64,000 bases of DNA, taken from the NCBI RefSeq assembly GCF_009931695.1, contig NZ_CP048000.1, forward strand, positions 3,303,501 to 3,367,500, written 5' to 3'. Every line of letters begins with the position of its first letter. Positions within the stretch are counted from its first letter, which is position 1. This stretch comes from Anaerocolumna sedimenticola (GTDB lineage: Bacteria > Bacillota > Clostridia > Lachnospirales > Lachnospiraceae). Of the stretch, positions 16,215 through 24,506 are shown piece after piece. Position numbers and translations under genes: made by a program. The notes below the pieces were generated by a model. It was given only the letters and a program-made list of their open reading frames with translations, searched no databases and had not been told where the DNA came from.

Positions 16215-17201
16215 ATGATAAGATGGATTTTTGGAATGTTATTTGGAATGCTTCTTTTGATTTCAGTAATGTTTGGCCAGCTCTTATATAATGCCAGTGA
16301 AGATAAGGGGAAACAGGAACCCATAGAAAAACCGGAATATCATCTCCAAATCATTGTACAGAATACGGACGAATACTTTTGGAACTTTTTTAAAGAAGGA
16401 GCCAAAGCAGCAGAAGAGGAGTATGGTGTTTATGTGGAATTTGTTCCGGTATCCAGGAAAGATGCCGGTGTAATTAAAGAAGCAGTTGAGAAAGGAATTA
16501 ATGCAGGAGTGGATGGAATTGCATTTCAGCCTGCGGACACGAAACAGACAAAGGATATTGTTGCGGAAGCCAAAAAACGGGAGATTGCACTCCTTACCTA
16601 TGAAAATGACAGTTTTAATATTCCCAATACGCCAATGGTAGGCTCCAGCAGTTATAACATTGGAACTATGGCAGGAAATATGGCCGTGAATGCTACTAAC
16701 GGAAAAAGCAATGTGGTGGTTATTATGAATGAAGCCGGTGAACAGGGGGATGTTCTATATCGTAATTTATTAATTCAGGGTATTATGGAAGCCTTTTCAA
16801 AATACAGTACAATCAATATAAAAGAGATATTTACTCTGGATAAAGATATGTTTGAAGCGGAGAGAGTTACCTCCTCTATTATTTCAGACGTAAAAAATGT
16901 AGATTTAATTATTTGTTTCGATGAAAGAAGTACTCCGGCAGTTGCACAGGTATTAGTGGATAATAATATGGTTGGTGATGTTAAAATAATAGGATATGGA
17001 TTTATGCCCCAGACTCTGGATTATATTGAACGAGGTGTTATTTATGGAACGGTTTGCCCCAATGCCTACGAAATCGGATATTATACGGTAAAACAATTGG
17101 CTCAGAGTCTTAAGGGGGAACAAATCAGCGATTATACACCAACGGAGGTTTATTCCATAGATGCAAAAAATGTTAATGAATATAACAACGTAATAAAATA
17201 A
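16215..17201 (+). CDS. Membrane-anchored sugar-binding protein (XylFII-like)
   Basis: This Peripla_BP_4 (RbsB/XylF) family protein of 328 residues has an N-terminal transmembrane anchor (about residues 3-25, IFGMLFGMLLLISVMFG) and no lipobox Cys. The binding domain shows IIVQNTDEYFW, GVDGIAFQPADT and LIICFDERSTPAVAQ. In clostridia such an anchored protein (XylFII) sits next to a LytS-type kinase and senses external xylose by binding it. The next gene is exactly such a kinase, so a sensory rather than transport role is likely. Confidence 0.8.
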   Translation: MIRWIFGMLFGMLLLISVMFGQLLYNASEDKGKQEPIEKPEYHLQIIVQNTDEYFWNFFKEGAKAAEEEYGVYVEFVPVSRKDAGVIKEAVEKGINAGVDGIAFQPADTKQTKDIVAEAKKREIALLTYENDSFNIPNTPMVGSSSYNIGTMAGNMAVNATNGKSNVVVIMNEAGEQGDVLYRNLLIQGIMEAFSKYSTINIKEIFTLDKDMFEAERVTSSIISDVKNVDLIICFDERSTPAVAQVLVDNNMVGDVKIIGYGFMPQTLDYIERGVIYGTVCPNAYEIGYYTVKQLAQSLKGEQISDYTPTEVYSIDAKNVNEYNNVIK

Positions 17202-17232
17202 CCGTAGTGTCATTTTAAGGGGAATTAAGAAT

Positions 17233-18738
17233 ATGAAGGAAAAACAGGGACTTACGTATCGAACAAAGCTGATTGGTTTCTTTTTACTGGCAACTGTTAT
17301 AACAACTTTGGTAGGTTTATATAATTATACTTCATCACGGGTTTTAATGAAAAATATGACGGATATGCTAAATAAAAGCCAGGAACTGACCACGGTTTAT
17401 AATGAATTAGACCAGATTCAGAATAATCTGGAGGTATATCTGTCAACCAGAAGTTCGGACAGCCTGCAGTCTTTTTATGACCACAGCAATTCCATATCAT
17501 ACAATAACAGTATTTTAAAATCCGATGCAGGTTATTCAGACAGAGGTATTAAGATTAAAAACTTGACCGGTATGGTAGATCATTACCTGAAAATATTGGA
17601 TGAGACGGTAGTGGATAAAAGAAATAAAAAAATCAACGAATATACCGCGGGGTATCAGGAAGCAGTAAAAGAATATAATTATATCGGGAATTATATACAG
17701 GAAATCATGAGTACGGATTTAAGTGACAGTGCCCAGAAATATATTGATCTTAAGAAAGAAGCCGATCAGACGGCAATGATTAACTATTTTCTCTTTGGTA
17801 TTACCATTATATTAATTTCTGTTATTTTAGTTTTATTCAGTATTGAAATTACCAAACCTATTTCCAAGTTGGTTTCTTATGCAAAAGAGGTTTCCGACGG
17901 TAATTTTGACGTGGAGATTACCGATGAAAAGACAAGCAGTGAAATCAGTATTCTATACCAGACTTTTCATAGAATGACGATAAGCATTAAGGAATATGTA
18001 AATGAGTTAAAAGAAAAACAGAGGTTGGAACGTACCTTAATTGAAGAAAAATTGGACAATCTGAAGATGAAAAATGCGCTTCATGAAGCGGAATTGTTGG
18101 CGTTACAGTCTCAGGTAAATCCACATTTTATCTTTAATTCCATTAATATCGGGGCAAAGGTTGCAATGCTTCAGGGGGATGATATCACCTGTGAGTATCT
18201 GGAAAATTTTGCGGATATCTTCCGTTATAATTTAAAGGGGTTGGATTATAACGCGACCTTACAGGAAGAAATCAATAATGTTGTCGCGTATATGAATTTG
18301 TTGATAACCAGATTCGGTGATATTATTGATTTTCGTCTAGCGGAGCCGGAGGATGACAGTATAAAAAACTTCATTATACCAAGAATGACTTTACAGCCTT
18401 TAGTAGAAAATGCGTATATCCACGGTGTCAGTAAGTTTGAGGATGGCGGTACCATTGAACTGAAAACAGCGAAAGATGAAAACCGGTTATACATTACCAT
18501 TTCCAATACCGGAGATGAATTTCCGGAGGAAACGATAGAATCGATTTTAAACCGTAAATTAAAAGCACAGAAAGAAACGTCAAAAAAGGGACATACAACA
18601 GGTATAGGGTTAGATAATGTATTAAATCGTCTTCGATTATTTTACGAAGAAAATAATGTGATGAATATAACCTGTGTAAATGGAAAAACCAATGTAATAT
18701 TATCATTGCCGCTTAACTTTAAGAAAGAAACAAAATAG
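17233..18738 (+). CDS. Sensor histidine kinase, LytS/YesM type
   Basis: This 501-residue kinase has two membrane segments (about 11-30 and 184-205) flanking an extracellular helical domain, then a HAMP region (ITKPISKLVSYAKEVSDGNF). The His_kinase domain carries the phospho-acceptor His in LQSQVNPHFIFNSINI, and the ATPase domain has LQPLVENAYIHGV and GIGLDNVLNRL. It lies between the anchored sugar-binding protein and a response regulator, matching the XylFII-LytS-YesN arrangement for xylose sensing. All catalytic motifs appear intact. Confidence 0.88.
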   Translation: MKEKQGLTYRTKLIGFFLLATVITTLVGLYNYTSSRVLMKNMTDMLNKSQELTTVYNELDQIQNNLEVYLSTRSSDSLQSFYDHSNSISYNNSILKSDAGYSDRGIKIKNLTGMVDHYLKILDETVVDKRNKKINEYTAGYQEAVKEYNYIGNYIQEIMSTDLSDSAQKYIDLKKEADQTAMINYFLFGITIILISVILVLFSIEITKPISKLVSYAKEVSDGNFDVEITDEKTSSEISILYQTFHRMTISIKEYVNELKEKQRLERTLIEEKLDNLKMKNALHEAELLALQSQVNPHFIFNSINIGAKVAMLQGDDITCEYLENFADIFRYNLKGLDYNATLQEEINNVVAYMNLLITRFGDIIDFRLAEPEDDSIKNFIIPRMTLQPLVENAYIHGVSKFEDGGTIELKTAKDENRLYITISNTGDEFPEETIESILNRKLKAQKETSKKGHTTGIGLDNVLNRLRLFYEENNVMNITCVNGKTNVILSLPLNFKKETK

Positions 18739-18752
18739 AGGTCGACAGGAAA

Positions 18753-19148
18753 ATGTATAAAGTATTAGTAGTTGATGATGAACCGATAGCGGTTGAATCC
18801 GTAGTATATATGATAAAAAAGAATTTTGAATCAATTGATATCGTAGGAACCTCCCGCTCAGGGAAGGATGCAATAGAAAAAGCACATAATCTTCACCCTG
18901 ATATTATCATTATGGATATTAATATGCCCGGAATGAATGGACTGGATGCAATGAAGGAGATAAGACTGCATATTCCGAATGTAAGTTTTATTGTTATCTC
19001 GGCTTACGACTATTTTGCCGAAGCGGAAGTAATGGGTATCGAAGAATATATATTAAAGCCGGTGAAAGAAGTGAAATTCATAGAAACTCTAAATAGAGCA
19101 TTAAGTAAAATCATACTAGCTCCCATGCTTTTTGGGCATAAATCGTGA
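18753..19148 (+). CDS. Receiver-only response regulator, apparently truncated YesN type
   Basis: The 131-residue product is a complete receiver domain (VLVVDDEP; phospho-acceptor Asp55 in IIIMDINMPGMNG; SAYDYFAEAE; KPVKE). It stops after LSKIILAPMLFGHKS. YesN regulators paired with this kinase type continue for several hundred residues and end in an AraC DNA-binding domain; none follows here. Instead the stop codon runs into a perfect terminator. No remnant of the output domain is visible in 19149-19257. It is either a deletion product or a receiver acting by protein contacts. It begins 14 bases after the kinase gene. Confidence 0.82.
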   Translation: MYKVLVVDDEPIAVESVVYMIKKNFESIDIVGTSRSGKDAIEKAHNLHPDIIIMDINMPGMNGLDAMKEIRLHIPNVSFIVISAYDYFAEAEVMGIEEYILKPVKEVKFIETLNRALSKIILAPMLFGHKS

Positions 19149-19174
19149 AGAATAGCGTTTTTTGCTATTCTTTT
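19148..19174 (+). terminator. Intrinsic terminator after the receiver gene
   Basis: AAGAATAGC pairs with GCTATTCTT around GTTTTTT, followed by TTTT. The stem starts at the last base of the stop codon. Just outside it are two similar short hairpin-forming stretches, GCTCCCATGCTTTTTGGGCAT (about 19119-19139, in part coding) and GGCTCGCATGTTCTTGGCGAG. Confidence 0.8.
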
Positions 19175-19257
19175 AATGGCTCGCATGTTCTTGGCGAGAC
19201 TATTCATACTATGAAAATGATATGCTAAGATTTTTAAGTTTTTAAGAGGAGGGTTTT

Positions 19258-20313
19258 ATGGGAAAGAAAAATCGAATGCCAAAACTCGCAGTATTTATGA
19301 TTTTTGTCATTAGTACGGCGGTTATGTTTGGGTGCAGCAGAAAAGATGAACTACCGAAAGGTCCGGAGAAAGAGAAAAAGATCGTCGTTGGTTTATCACT
19401 GGGAACTTTAATGGAGGACAGGTGGATCAGAGACAGGGACATATTTATGTCTAAAGCCCAGCAGGAGAGAATTGAAGTCATAGTAAATAATGCAAATAAG
19501 GATTCTGACCTTCAGTACAAACAGGTGCAGGAGATGATTAAGCAGGGTATCGATGTACTTGTAATTGCTCCCAATGACAGTAATAAAGAGGCGAGATGCG
19601 TTAAGGCTGCCAAAGATAAGAATATACCGGTAATATCCTACGACCGCTTAGTTCATGACAGTAATGTGGATGTATATATTTCCTTTGACAACAATCAGGT
19701 AGGTAAAATAATGGCTACGTACCTGACGGACCATGTGCCGGAAGGCGGTTATATCATGATCGGAGGTTCTGAAAATGACAGTAACAGTAAAATGTTATAC
19801 GAAGGAGCAATGAGTGTATTAAAACCATTCATTGATAACAATAAGATACAGATATTGGCGCAGACCTGGGTGGACGGATGGATAAGAGAAACTGCCTATA
19901 ATTTTTTATTTGAGGAGTTAAAAACACATAAGGATGACGTGAAAGCCATCATCTGTGGAAACGATTCCCTGGCCTGGGGGGCAATTGATGCATTGTCGGA
20001 AGCACAAATCGCTGAAAATGTGCAGGTGGCAGGACAGGATGCGGATTTAGTTGCCTGTCAGAGAATCGTTACAGGGAAACAGGCTTTAACCGTATATAAA
20101 CCAATAAAAGATCTGGTAGAAAAAACCGTGGAACTATGCGTGAAGCTTGTAAACGGAGAGAAAATAGAAAGTGATGGTACCATCAATGACGGAACGTATG
20201 ATGTACCATACATATTTATTGGAGTACAGGCTGTAACAAAAGATAATATTGACGAGACGGTTATAAAAGACGGTTTTCATCTGTATGAAGATGTTTATCA
20301 AATAAAAAATTAA
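19258..20313 (+). CDS. xylF: XylF-like sugar-binding lipoprotein, without transporter genes
   Basis: This 351-residue lipoprotein has a signal peptide and lipobox ending at Cys26 (STAVMFGCSRKD), followed by a Peripla_BP_4 domain of the D-xylose-binding XylF type (VVGLSLGTLMEDRWIRDRD, ICGNDSLAWGAIDAL, VAGQDADLVACQRI). AGAGGAGGG precedes the ATG. Normally XylG (ATPase) and XylH (permease) genes follow; here a non-coding stretch and unrelated genes follow. It either works with a transporter elsewhere or is an orphan. Identity as a XylF-family binder is good; xylose specificity is inferred. Confidence 0.82.
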   Translation: MGKKNRMPKLAVFMIFVISTAVMFGCSRKDELPKGPEKEKKIVVGLSLGTLMEDRWIRDRDIFMSKAQQERIEVIVNNANKDSDLQYKQVQEMIKQGIDVLVIAPNDSNKEARCVKAAKDKNIPVISYDRLVHDSNVDVYISFDNNQVGKIMATYLTDHVPEGGYIMIGGSENDSNSKMLYEGAMSVLKPFIDNNKIQILAQTWVDGWIRETAYNFLFEELKTHKDDVKAIICGNDSLAWGAIDALSEAQIAENVQVAGQDADLVACQRIVTGKQALTVYKPIKDLVEKTVELCVKLVNGEKIESDGTINDGTYDVPYIFIGVQAVTKDNIDETVIKDGFHLYEDVYQIKN

Positions 20314-20481
20314 GTAATAATAATATCTTTTATTGCGGTGGTTCGTTTTTTAATTTTTAAAGAAAATAAAAGGAAAATATTGCTATTTTCCATTGAATAA
20401 GGTATGATTACTATAGTAATTAATAAGGGGATATATTTATTTTAGTATAAATTTTATTATTTTGGAATTAATGCAAATATG
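20314..20481. other. Non-coding stretch after xylF
   Basis: This is AT-rich and without a convincing ORF or terminator. It may be what remains where transporter genes would be expected, but no recognisable XylG or XylH fragment is seen. It continues into the MITE-like copy C. Confidence 0.5.
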
Positions 20482-20623
20482 TAGGGAGTGCGAACTATAT
20501 AGTTTTCTGAAAATACCATACAATTGATACTTGTAGCTTCAGTTGCCCTCTTGGACAGATTTGGCTCTGAAATTGTATTAATTGCAAGGTATATAGATAC
20601 AATAGTGGAGTTCCGCAATTACC
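20482..20623 (+). repeat. MITE-like repeat, copy C
   Basis: The left end is TAGGGAGTGCGAACTATATAG, then ATACCATACAATTGATAC and CTTCAGTTGCCCTC. The right half has ATTAATTGCAAGGTATA and AATAGTGGAGTTCCGCAATTACC. Possible short flanking repeats (AAATATG before, AAATAT after) are not conclusive. Confidence 0.7.
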
Positions 20624-20656
20624 GAAATATAAATATGAGAGGAAAAAACATAATTT

Positions 20657-20821
20657 ATGAAACTGGAGAGAAATAAATTAAATTCTAATAAGTTTTTCAT
20701 ATTGCCCCTATATATCCTTTATATTTTATTCACAGAAGTAATTTTAAGATTCAGTGTCAGCGATGTCTGGGACAGGCTGGTAGCAAATACCGTAAAGAAT
20801 AATAAAAGGAGTATTTTATGA
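20657..20821 (+). CDS. Small membrane protein ORF, 54 residues
   Basis: ATG 20657 opens a 54-residue frame with one hydrophobic helix (FFILPLYILYILFTEVILRF) between a basic start and a charged end. Its TGA overlaps the ATG of the NYN gene (ATGA), implying translational coupling. The hydrophobic start resembles the first membrane helix of LTA-synthase-family proteins, so it could be a truncated remnant. An AGGAAAAAA stretch about 10 bases upstream gives a weak ribosome site. Whether it is a functional small protein or a remnant is open. Confidence 0.45.
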   Translation: MKLERNKLNSNKFFILPLYILYILFTEVILRFSVSDVWDRLVANTVKNNKRSIL

Positions 20822-21753
20822 CAGATGATAAGCGCTTTGCTGTTTTAATAGATGCTGATAATGTATCCGCAAAATATATTAAGAATATCCTGGATGAAAT
20901 ATCCAATTATGGTATCGCTACCTACAAAAGAATTTATGGGGATTGGACAAAATCCACAGCAGCTTCCTGGAAAGATGTTTTATTGGAAAATTCGGTGACA
21001 CCGGTGCAGCAGTATGGTTATACAGTGGGCAAAAATGCCACGGATTCTGCTATGATTATAGATGCAATGGACATACTTTATTCCGGTAATGTAGAAGGCT
21101 TTTGTATTGTATCCAGTGACAGTGACTTTACCAAATTATCCTCAAGACTTCGGGAATCCGGTATGCTGGTGGTTGGTATGGGTGAAAAGAAAACCCCAAA
21201 ACCATTTATAGCTGCATGCAATCAGTTTAAATATCTCGATGTTTTAGCAGCATCAGAGAAAAAAGGGATTGAGATGGAAGTATCTACTCTGCTTCCGGGT
21301 GAAAACACAGCAGAAGATAAGAACATAGATGCTAAGAAAACAGAGGATGGTACATTAAATAATAAAGAATCAAAAGGATTACTGTTAACAGAAACACCGG
21401 ATATCGTTAAGAATATGACGGATCTTAGTGTAATTAAAGCCGCAATTATTAAGATGATGAATGAATCCGAAGAACAAAGTATGAATATGGGAGAATTGGG
21501 TAGCCGGCTGGTTAAAAGATATCCTGATTTTGACGTAAGAAATTATGGTGATACCAAATTGTCCAAATTCTTAAGAAAGTTTGACTTTCTTGAAATCAAA
21601 GCAATGGGCAAAGAAGGCTCTTCTATGTGGGTATCCCTAAAAACAGATTCGAACCAGAAAGAGGACGGAATTAATAATTCCGGTAATAAAAATTCCGTAA
21701 GTCCTCATAAAAACAGAAAAAGAAAAGTTTACAGAAAAAGGAAAAATGTATAA
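20818..21753 (+). CDS. NYN-domain nuclease-like protein with C-terminal OST-HTH/LOTUS domain
   Basis: This 311-residue protein has an N-terminal NYN (PIN-like, DUF88/LabA) domain with the acidic metal-site residues in FAVLIDADNVS, KNATDSAMIIDAMD and IVSSDSDFTKL. The C-terminal segment (about 190-270: IKAAIIKMMNES, GELGSRLVKRYPDFD, KLSKFLRKFDF) fits an OST-HTH/LOTUS RNA-binding domain. The end is Lys/Arg-rich. Such proteins are predicted RNA-directed nucleases of unknown target. AAAAGGAG precedes the ATG. The gene overlaps the small membrane ORF by 4 bases. Confidence 0.87.
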   Translation: MTDDKRFAVLIDADNVSAKYIKNILDEISNYGIATYKRIYGDWTKSTAASWKDVLLENSVTPVQQYGYTVGKNATDSAMIIDAMDILYSGNVEGFCIVSSDSDFTKLSSRLRESGMLVVGMGEKKTPKPFIAACNQFKYLDVLAASEKKGIEMEVSTLLPGENTAEDKNIDAKKTEDGTLNNKESKGLLLTETPDIVKNMTDLSVIKAAIIKMMNESEEQSMNMGELGSRLVKRYPDFDVRNYGDTKLSKFLRKFDFLEIKAMGKEGSSMWVSLKTDSNQKEDGINNSGNKNSVSPHKNRKRKVYRKRKNV

Positions 21754-21795
21754 TTATTTATATACTAAAAATGTATATTTATTTATATTTAACTA

Positions 21796-21824
21796 TTGAC
21801 AAATTAATGTACTAAAGTTATACT
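21796..21824 (+). promoter_or_regulatory. Sigma-A promoter of the trp operon
   Basis: TTGACA (21796-21801) and TATACT (21819-21824) are separated by exactly 17 bases and lie just before the T-box leader. Confidence 0.85.
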
Positions 21825-21837
21825 TAAGTCAATTTAA

Positions 21838-22110
21838 TGATAAAACCGATGAGCAAGAGAAGTAGGTAAAAGAAATCTTACAGAGAGTCGCAGTATGGTG
21901 TGAATGCGATAAGACAGATTTTATTGAATGGACTTGTGAGGGTGGCTTGAAACCGTAAGGAAGTAGATGTCAACGGGAACCCCAACCGTTATCAGCGGGG
22001 TGTATATGATAGTATACAAACAGAGTGGATGTCTTATGGCATCAATATGGGTGGTATCGCAGAAGTTATTAGCTTTTGTCCCTTAGATTAAGGGATAAAG
22101 GCTTTTTTTT
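21838..22110 (+). promoter_or_regulatory. T-box riboswitch (tryptophan) with terminator
   Basis: The leader has a stem I region with AGAGAG (about 21881), a putative specifier UGG at 21929-21931 followed by A, and the conserved T-box TGGGTGGTATCGCAG (22048-22062). A strong terminator follows at 22071-22110 (AGCTTTTGTCCCTT / AAGGGATAAAGGCT plus eight T). Uncharged tRNA-Trp should stabilise the antiterminator and switch on trpEGDCFBA. The specifier is inferred from position and from the operon. Two further hairpins lie between the terminator and trpE: GAAAGCAA/TTGCTTTC near 22119-22152 and CCGAAGAAAC/GTTTCTTTCGG near 22171-22201. Confidence 0.93.
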
Positions 22111-22229
22111 ATTTCCATGAAAGCAAAGTGGGAGTTAGCAAGCTTGCTTTCAATAATTCCAACGCGTACCGAAGAAACTCGCAAAGCTTGTTTCTTTCGG
22201 ACATATAGAAAATAAAAGGAGGACTTTAA

Positions 22230-23684
22230 ATGAATGCCAGTTATGAAAAAATGCAGCAATACGAAACAGACTACAATTTAATACCCGTTTGTAAAGAAAT
22301 CTTTGCTGATATTATTACGCCGATTATCTTATTAAGAAAATTAGCACAGGTAGATAGAAATTATTATCTATTGGAAAGTGTTGAGGGCGGAGAGCGATGG
22401 GGCAGGTACTCCTTTTTGGGGTTTAACCCGTTATTGCATCTAACCTGTGAGAATGGAGAGGTTACTGTTAAAAGCGGAGAAATAGTAACAAAAACAACGG
22501 AAGATCCGATGACAGTTCTAAGAGGACTTCTGAATAAATATAAATCACCTCATATTGACGGGTTACCGCCCTTTACCGGAGGTTTCGTAGGTTATTTTTC
22601 TTATGAAATGATAGGATATGCGGAACCGAAATTAAAAATTAAAACAAATAATTTTAAAGATTATGATTTAATGCTTTTTGATAAAGTGATAGCTTTTGAT
22701 CACTTAAGACAAAAGATCAGCATTGTAGTCAATTATAAGTCGGAGGACAAAGAATTGGGTTACCATGCCGCCTTATTGGAAATTGAGAAAATTATTCATT
22801 TAATTAATGATCCCGCTCCTTTGCAGACATTAAAAGCTGACACCGCTCCCCAATTTACCTGCAATATTTCAAAAGAGACTTATTGTGAAATGGTGGAAAA
22901 GACTAAAAAATACATCCGTGAGGGTGATATTTTTCAGGCAGTAATATCCAGAAGATTTGAAGCGGATTATAACAGCAGTCTGTTAAATACTTACCGGGTA
23001 TTAAGAACCACGAACCCATCCCCTTATATGTACTTTATACAATGCGAAGATGTTCAGATTACAGGGGCATCTCCAGAGACTATGATTAAGTTGGTGGACG
23101 GCAAATTAACTACATTTCCAGTAGCAGGAACCAGACCCCGGGGCAAAACGACAGACGATGATCGGGAACTGGAAAAGGAACTGCTTGCGGATGAGAAAGA
23201 GTTATCGGAACACAATATGCTGGTGGATTTAGCCAGAAATGATGTAGGTAAAATAGCTAAGTATGGCAGCGTTATGGTGGAAGAATATATGAAAATACAC
23301 CGGTTTTCCAAAGTAATGCACATTGCTTCCGTAGTAACCGGCCAAATTGAAAAGAGTAAAGACAGCTGTGATACGGTAGCAGCACTGTTACCGGCAGGGA
23401 CCTTATCCGGTGCACCCAAATTCAGGGCATGTGAAATAATTGATGAACTGGAACCCACACCCAGAGGTATTTATGGCGGTGCTATAGGGTATCTTGATTT
23501 CTCGGGTAATCTGGACGTATGTATTGCGATTCGGACAGCCGTGAAAAAGGGAAACAAAGTATATGTCCAGGCAGGTGCCGGTATTGTAGCCGATAGTGTT
23601 CCTGAGAAAGAATATGAGGAATGTGCGAATAAAGCCGGAGCAGTAATGGAAGCGATTAAGAAAGCTTGTGAGGTAGAGCTATGA
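22230..23684 (+). CDS. trpE: Anthranilate synthase component I
   Basis: TrpE turns chorismate and ammonia into anthranilate. The protein is 484 residues. The N-terminal LLESVEGGERWGRYSFLG matches the tryptophan feedback site of TrpE, and the chorismate-binding domain has ITGASPETMIKL, VAGTRPRG and LPAGTLSGAPK. AGGAGG precedes the ATG. It overlaps trpG by 4 bases. It is controlled by the T-box upstream. Confidence 0.97.
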   Translation: MNASYEKMQQYETDYNLIPVCKEIFADIITPIILLRKLAQVDRNYYLLESVEGGERWGRYSFLGFNPLLHLTCENGEVTVKSGEIVTKTTEDPMTVLRGLLNKYKSPHIDGLPPFTGGFVGYFSYEMIGYAEPKLKIKTNNFKDYDLMLFDKVIAFDHLRQKISIVVNYKSEDKELGYHAALLEIEKIIHLINDPAPLQTLKADTAPQFTCNISKETYCEMVEKTKKYIREGDIFQAVISRRFEADYNSSLLNTYRVLRTTNPSPYMYFIQCEDVQITGASPETMIKLVDGKLTTFPVAGTRPRGKTTDDDRELEKELLADEKELSEHNMLVDLARNDVGKIAKYGSVMVEEYMKIHRFSKVMHIASVVTGQIEKSKDSCDTVAALLPAGTLSGAPKFRACEIIDELEPTPRGIYGGAIGYLDFSGNLDVCIAIRTAVKKGNKVYVQAGAGIVADSVPEKEYEECANKAGAVMEAIKKACEVEL

Positions 23685-24271
23685 TTTTATTAATTGATAA
23701 CTATGACAGTTTTTCCTATAATCTGGTACAGTTAATCGGAAGTATAATCGAAGAAAAAAAAGGTACTGATGTAAAAACTGAAATCAAAGTAATCCGTAAT
23801 GATGAGCTAATGGTAAAAGAAATAAAAGCTTTAAAACCCTCCCACATCATTCTTTCTCCTGGACCAGGACGCCCGATGGATGCCGGAGTTTGTGAAGAGG
23901 TAGTGAAAGAAATGAAAGAAACAACGCCTATCTTAGGTGTATGTTTAGGACATCAGGCAATCTGTGAGGTATTTGGGGCAACCATAACTTATGCGAGTAC
24001 CTTGATGCACGGAAAGCAAAGTATAGTAAAAGTTGAAACCGACAGCAGTATATTTAAAGGCCTCCCTGAAAAAATTACTGTAGGAAGATACCATTCTCTC
24101 GCAGCGAAACCGGATACTTTGCCGGAGGAGCTAAAAGTAACAGGTATAGCCGATGACGGAGACATCATGGCCGTAAAACATAAAAAATATGAAGTTTATG
24201 GCTTACAGTTTCATCCGGAATCCGTACTTACACCAAACGGTAAAAAAATGATGGAGAATTTTTTAAAGTAG
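23681..24271 (+). CDS. trpG: Anthranilate synthase component II (glutamine amidotransferase)
   Basis: This 196-residue class I glutamine amidotransferase supplies ammonia to TrpE. The triad is visible as Cys in GVCLGHQAI and His and Glu in QFHPES; LSPGPGRPMDAG is typical. It could also serve folate synthesis (PabA), but its 4-base overlap with trpE assigns it here. A MITE-like repeat lies between it and trpD. Confidence 0.96.
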   Translation: MILLIDNYDSFSYNLVQLIGSIIEEKKGTDVKTEIKVIRNDELMVKEIKALKPSHIILSPGPGRPMDAGVCEEVVKEMKETTPILGVCLGHQAICEVFGATITYASTLMHGKQSIVKVETDSSIFKGLPEKITVGRYHSLAAKPDTLPEELKVTGIADDGDIMAVKHKKYEVYGLQFHPESVLTPNGKKMMENFLK

Positions 24272-24326
24272 TGAAATCCAATTTTAACAATCTTTTATTT
24301 AATAGAAGATGCAGGTTGAAAGAAAA

Positions 24327-24474
24327 TAGGTAATTGGGAAACTATATAGTTTTTCGAATATACCATACAATTAATACTTATTTCCAGCTTCAGGTGCCCT
24401 CTGGGCAAGAATTGACCCAGAAACTGCATTAATTGCATGGTATAGAAACAATAGTGGAGTTTCGCAATCGCTTA
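24327..24474 (+). repeat. MITE-like repeat, copy D, inside the trp operon
   Basis: This is a nearly complete copy: TAGGTAATTGGGAAACTATA at the left, ATACCATACAATTAATAC, CTTCAGGTGCCCTCTGGGCA, GCATTAATTGCATGGTATA, and AGTGGAGTTTCGCAATCGC at the right. The arms can fold into one long imperfect hairpin. It occupies most of the 235-bp gap between trpG and trpD. No clear target duplication is seen (A-rich on both sides). Confidence 0.75.
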
Positions 24475-24506
24475 AAAAAATATAAATAGAAAGGAAACCA
24501 GTAAAA

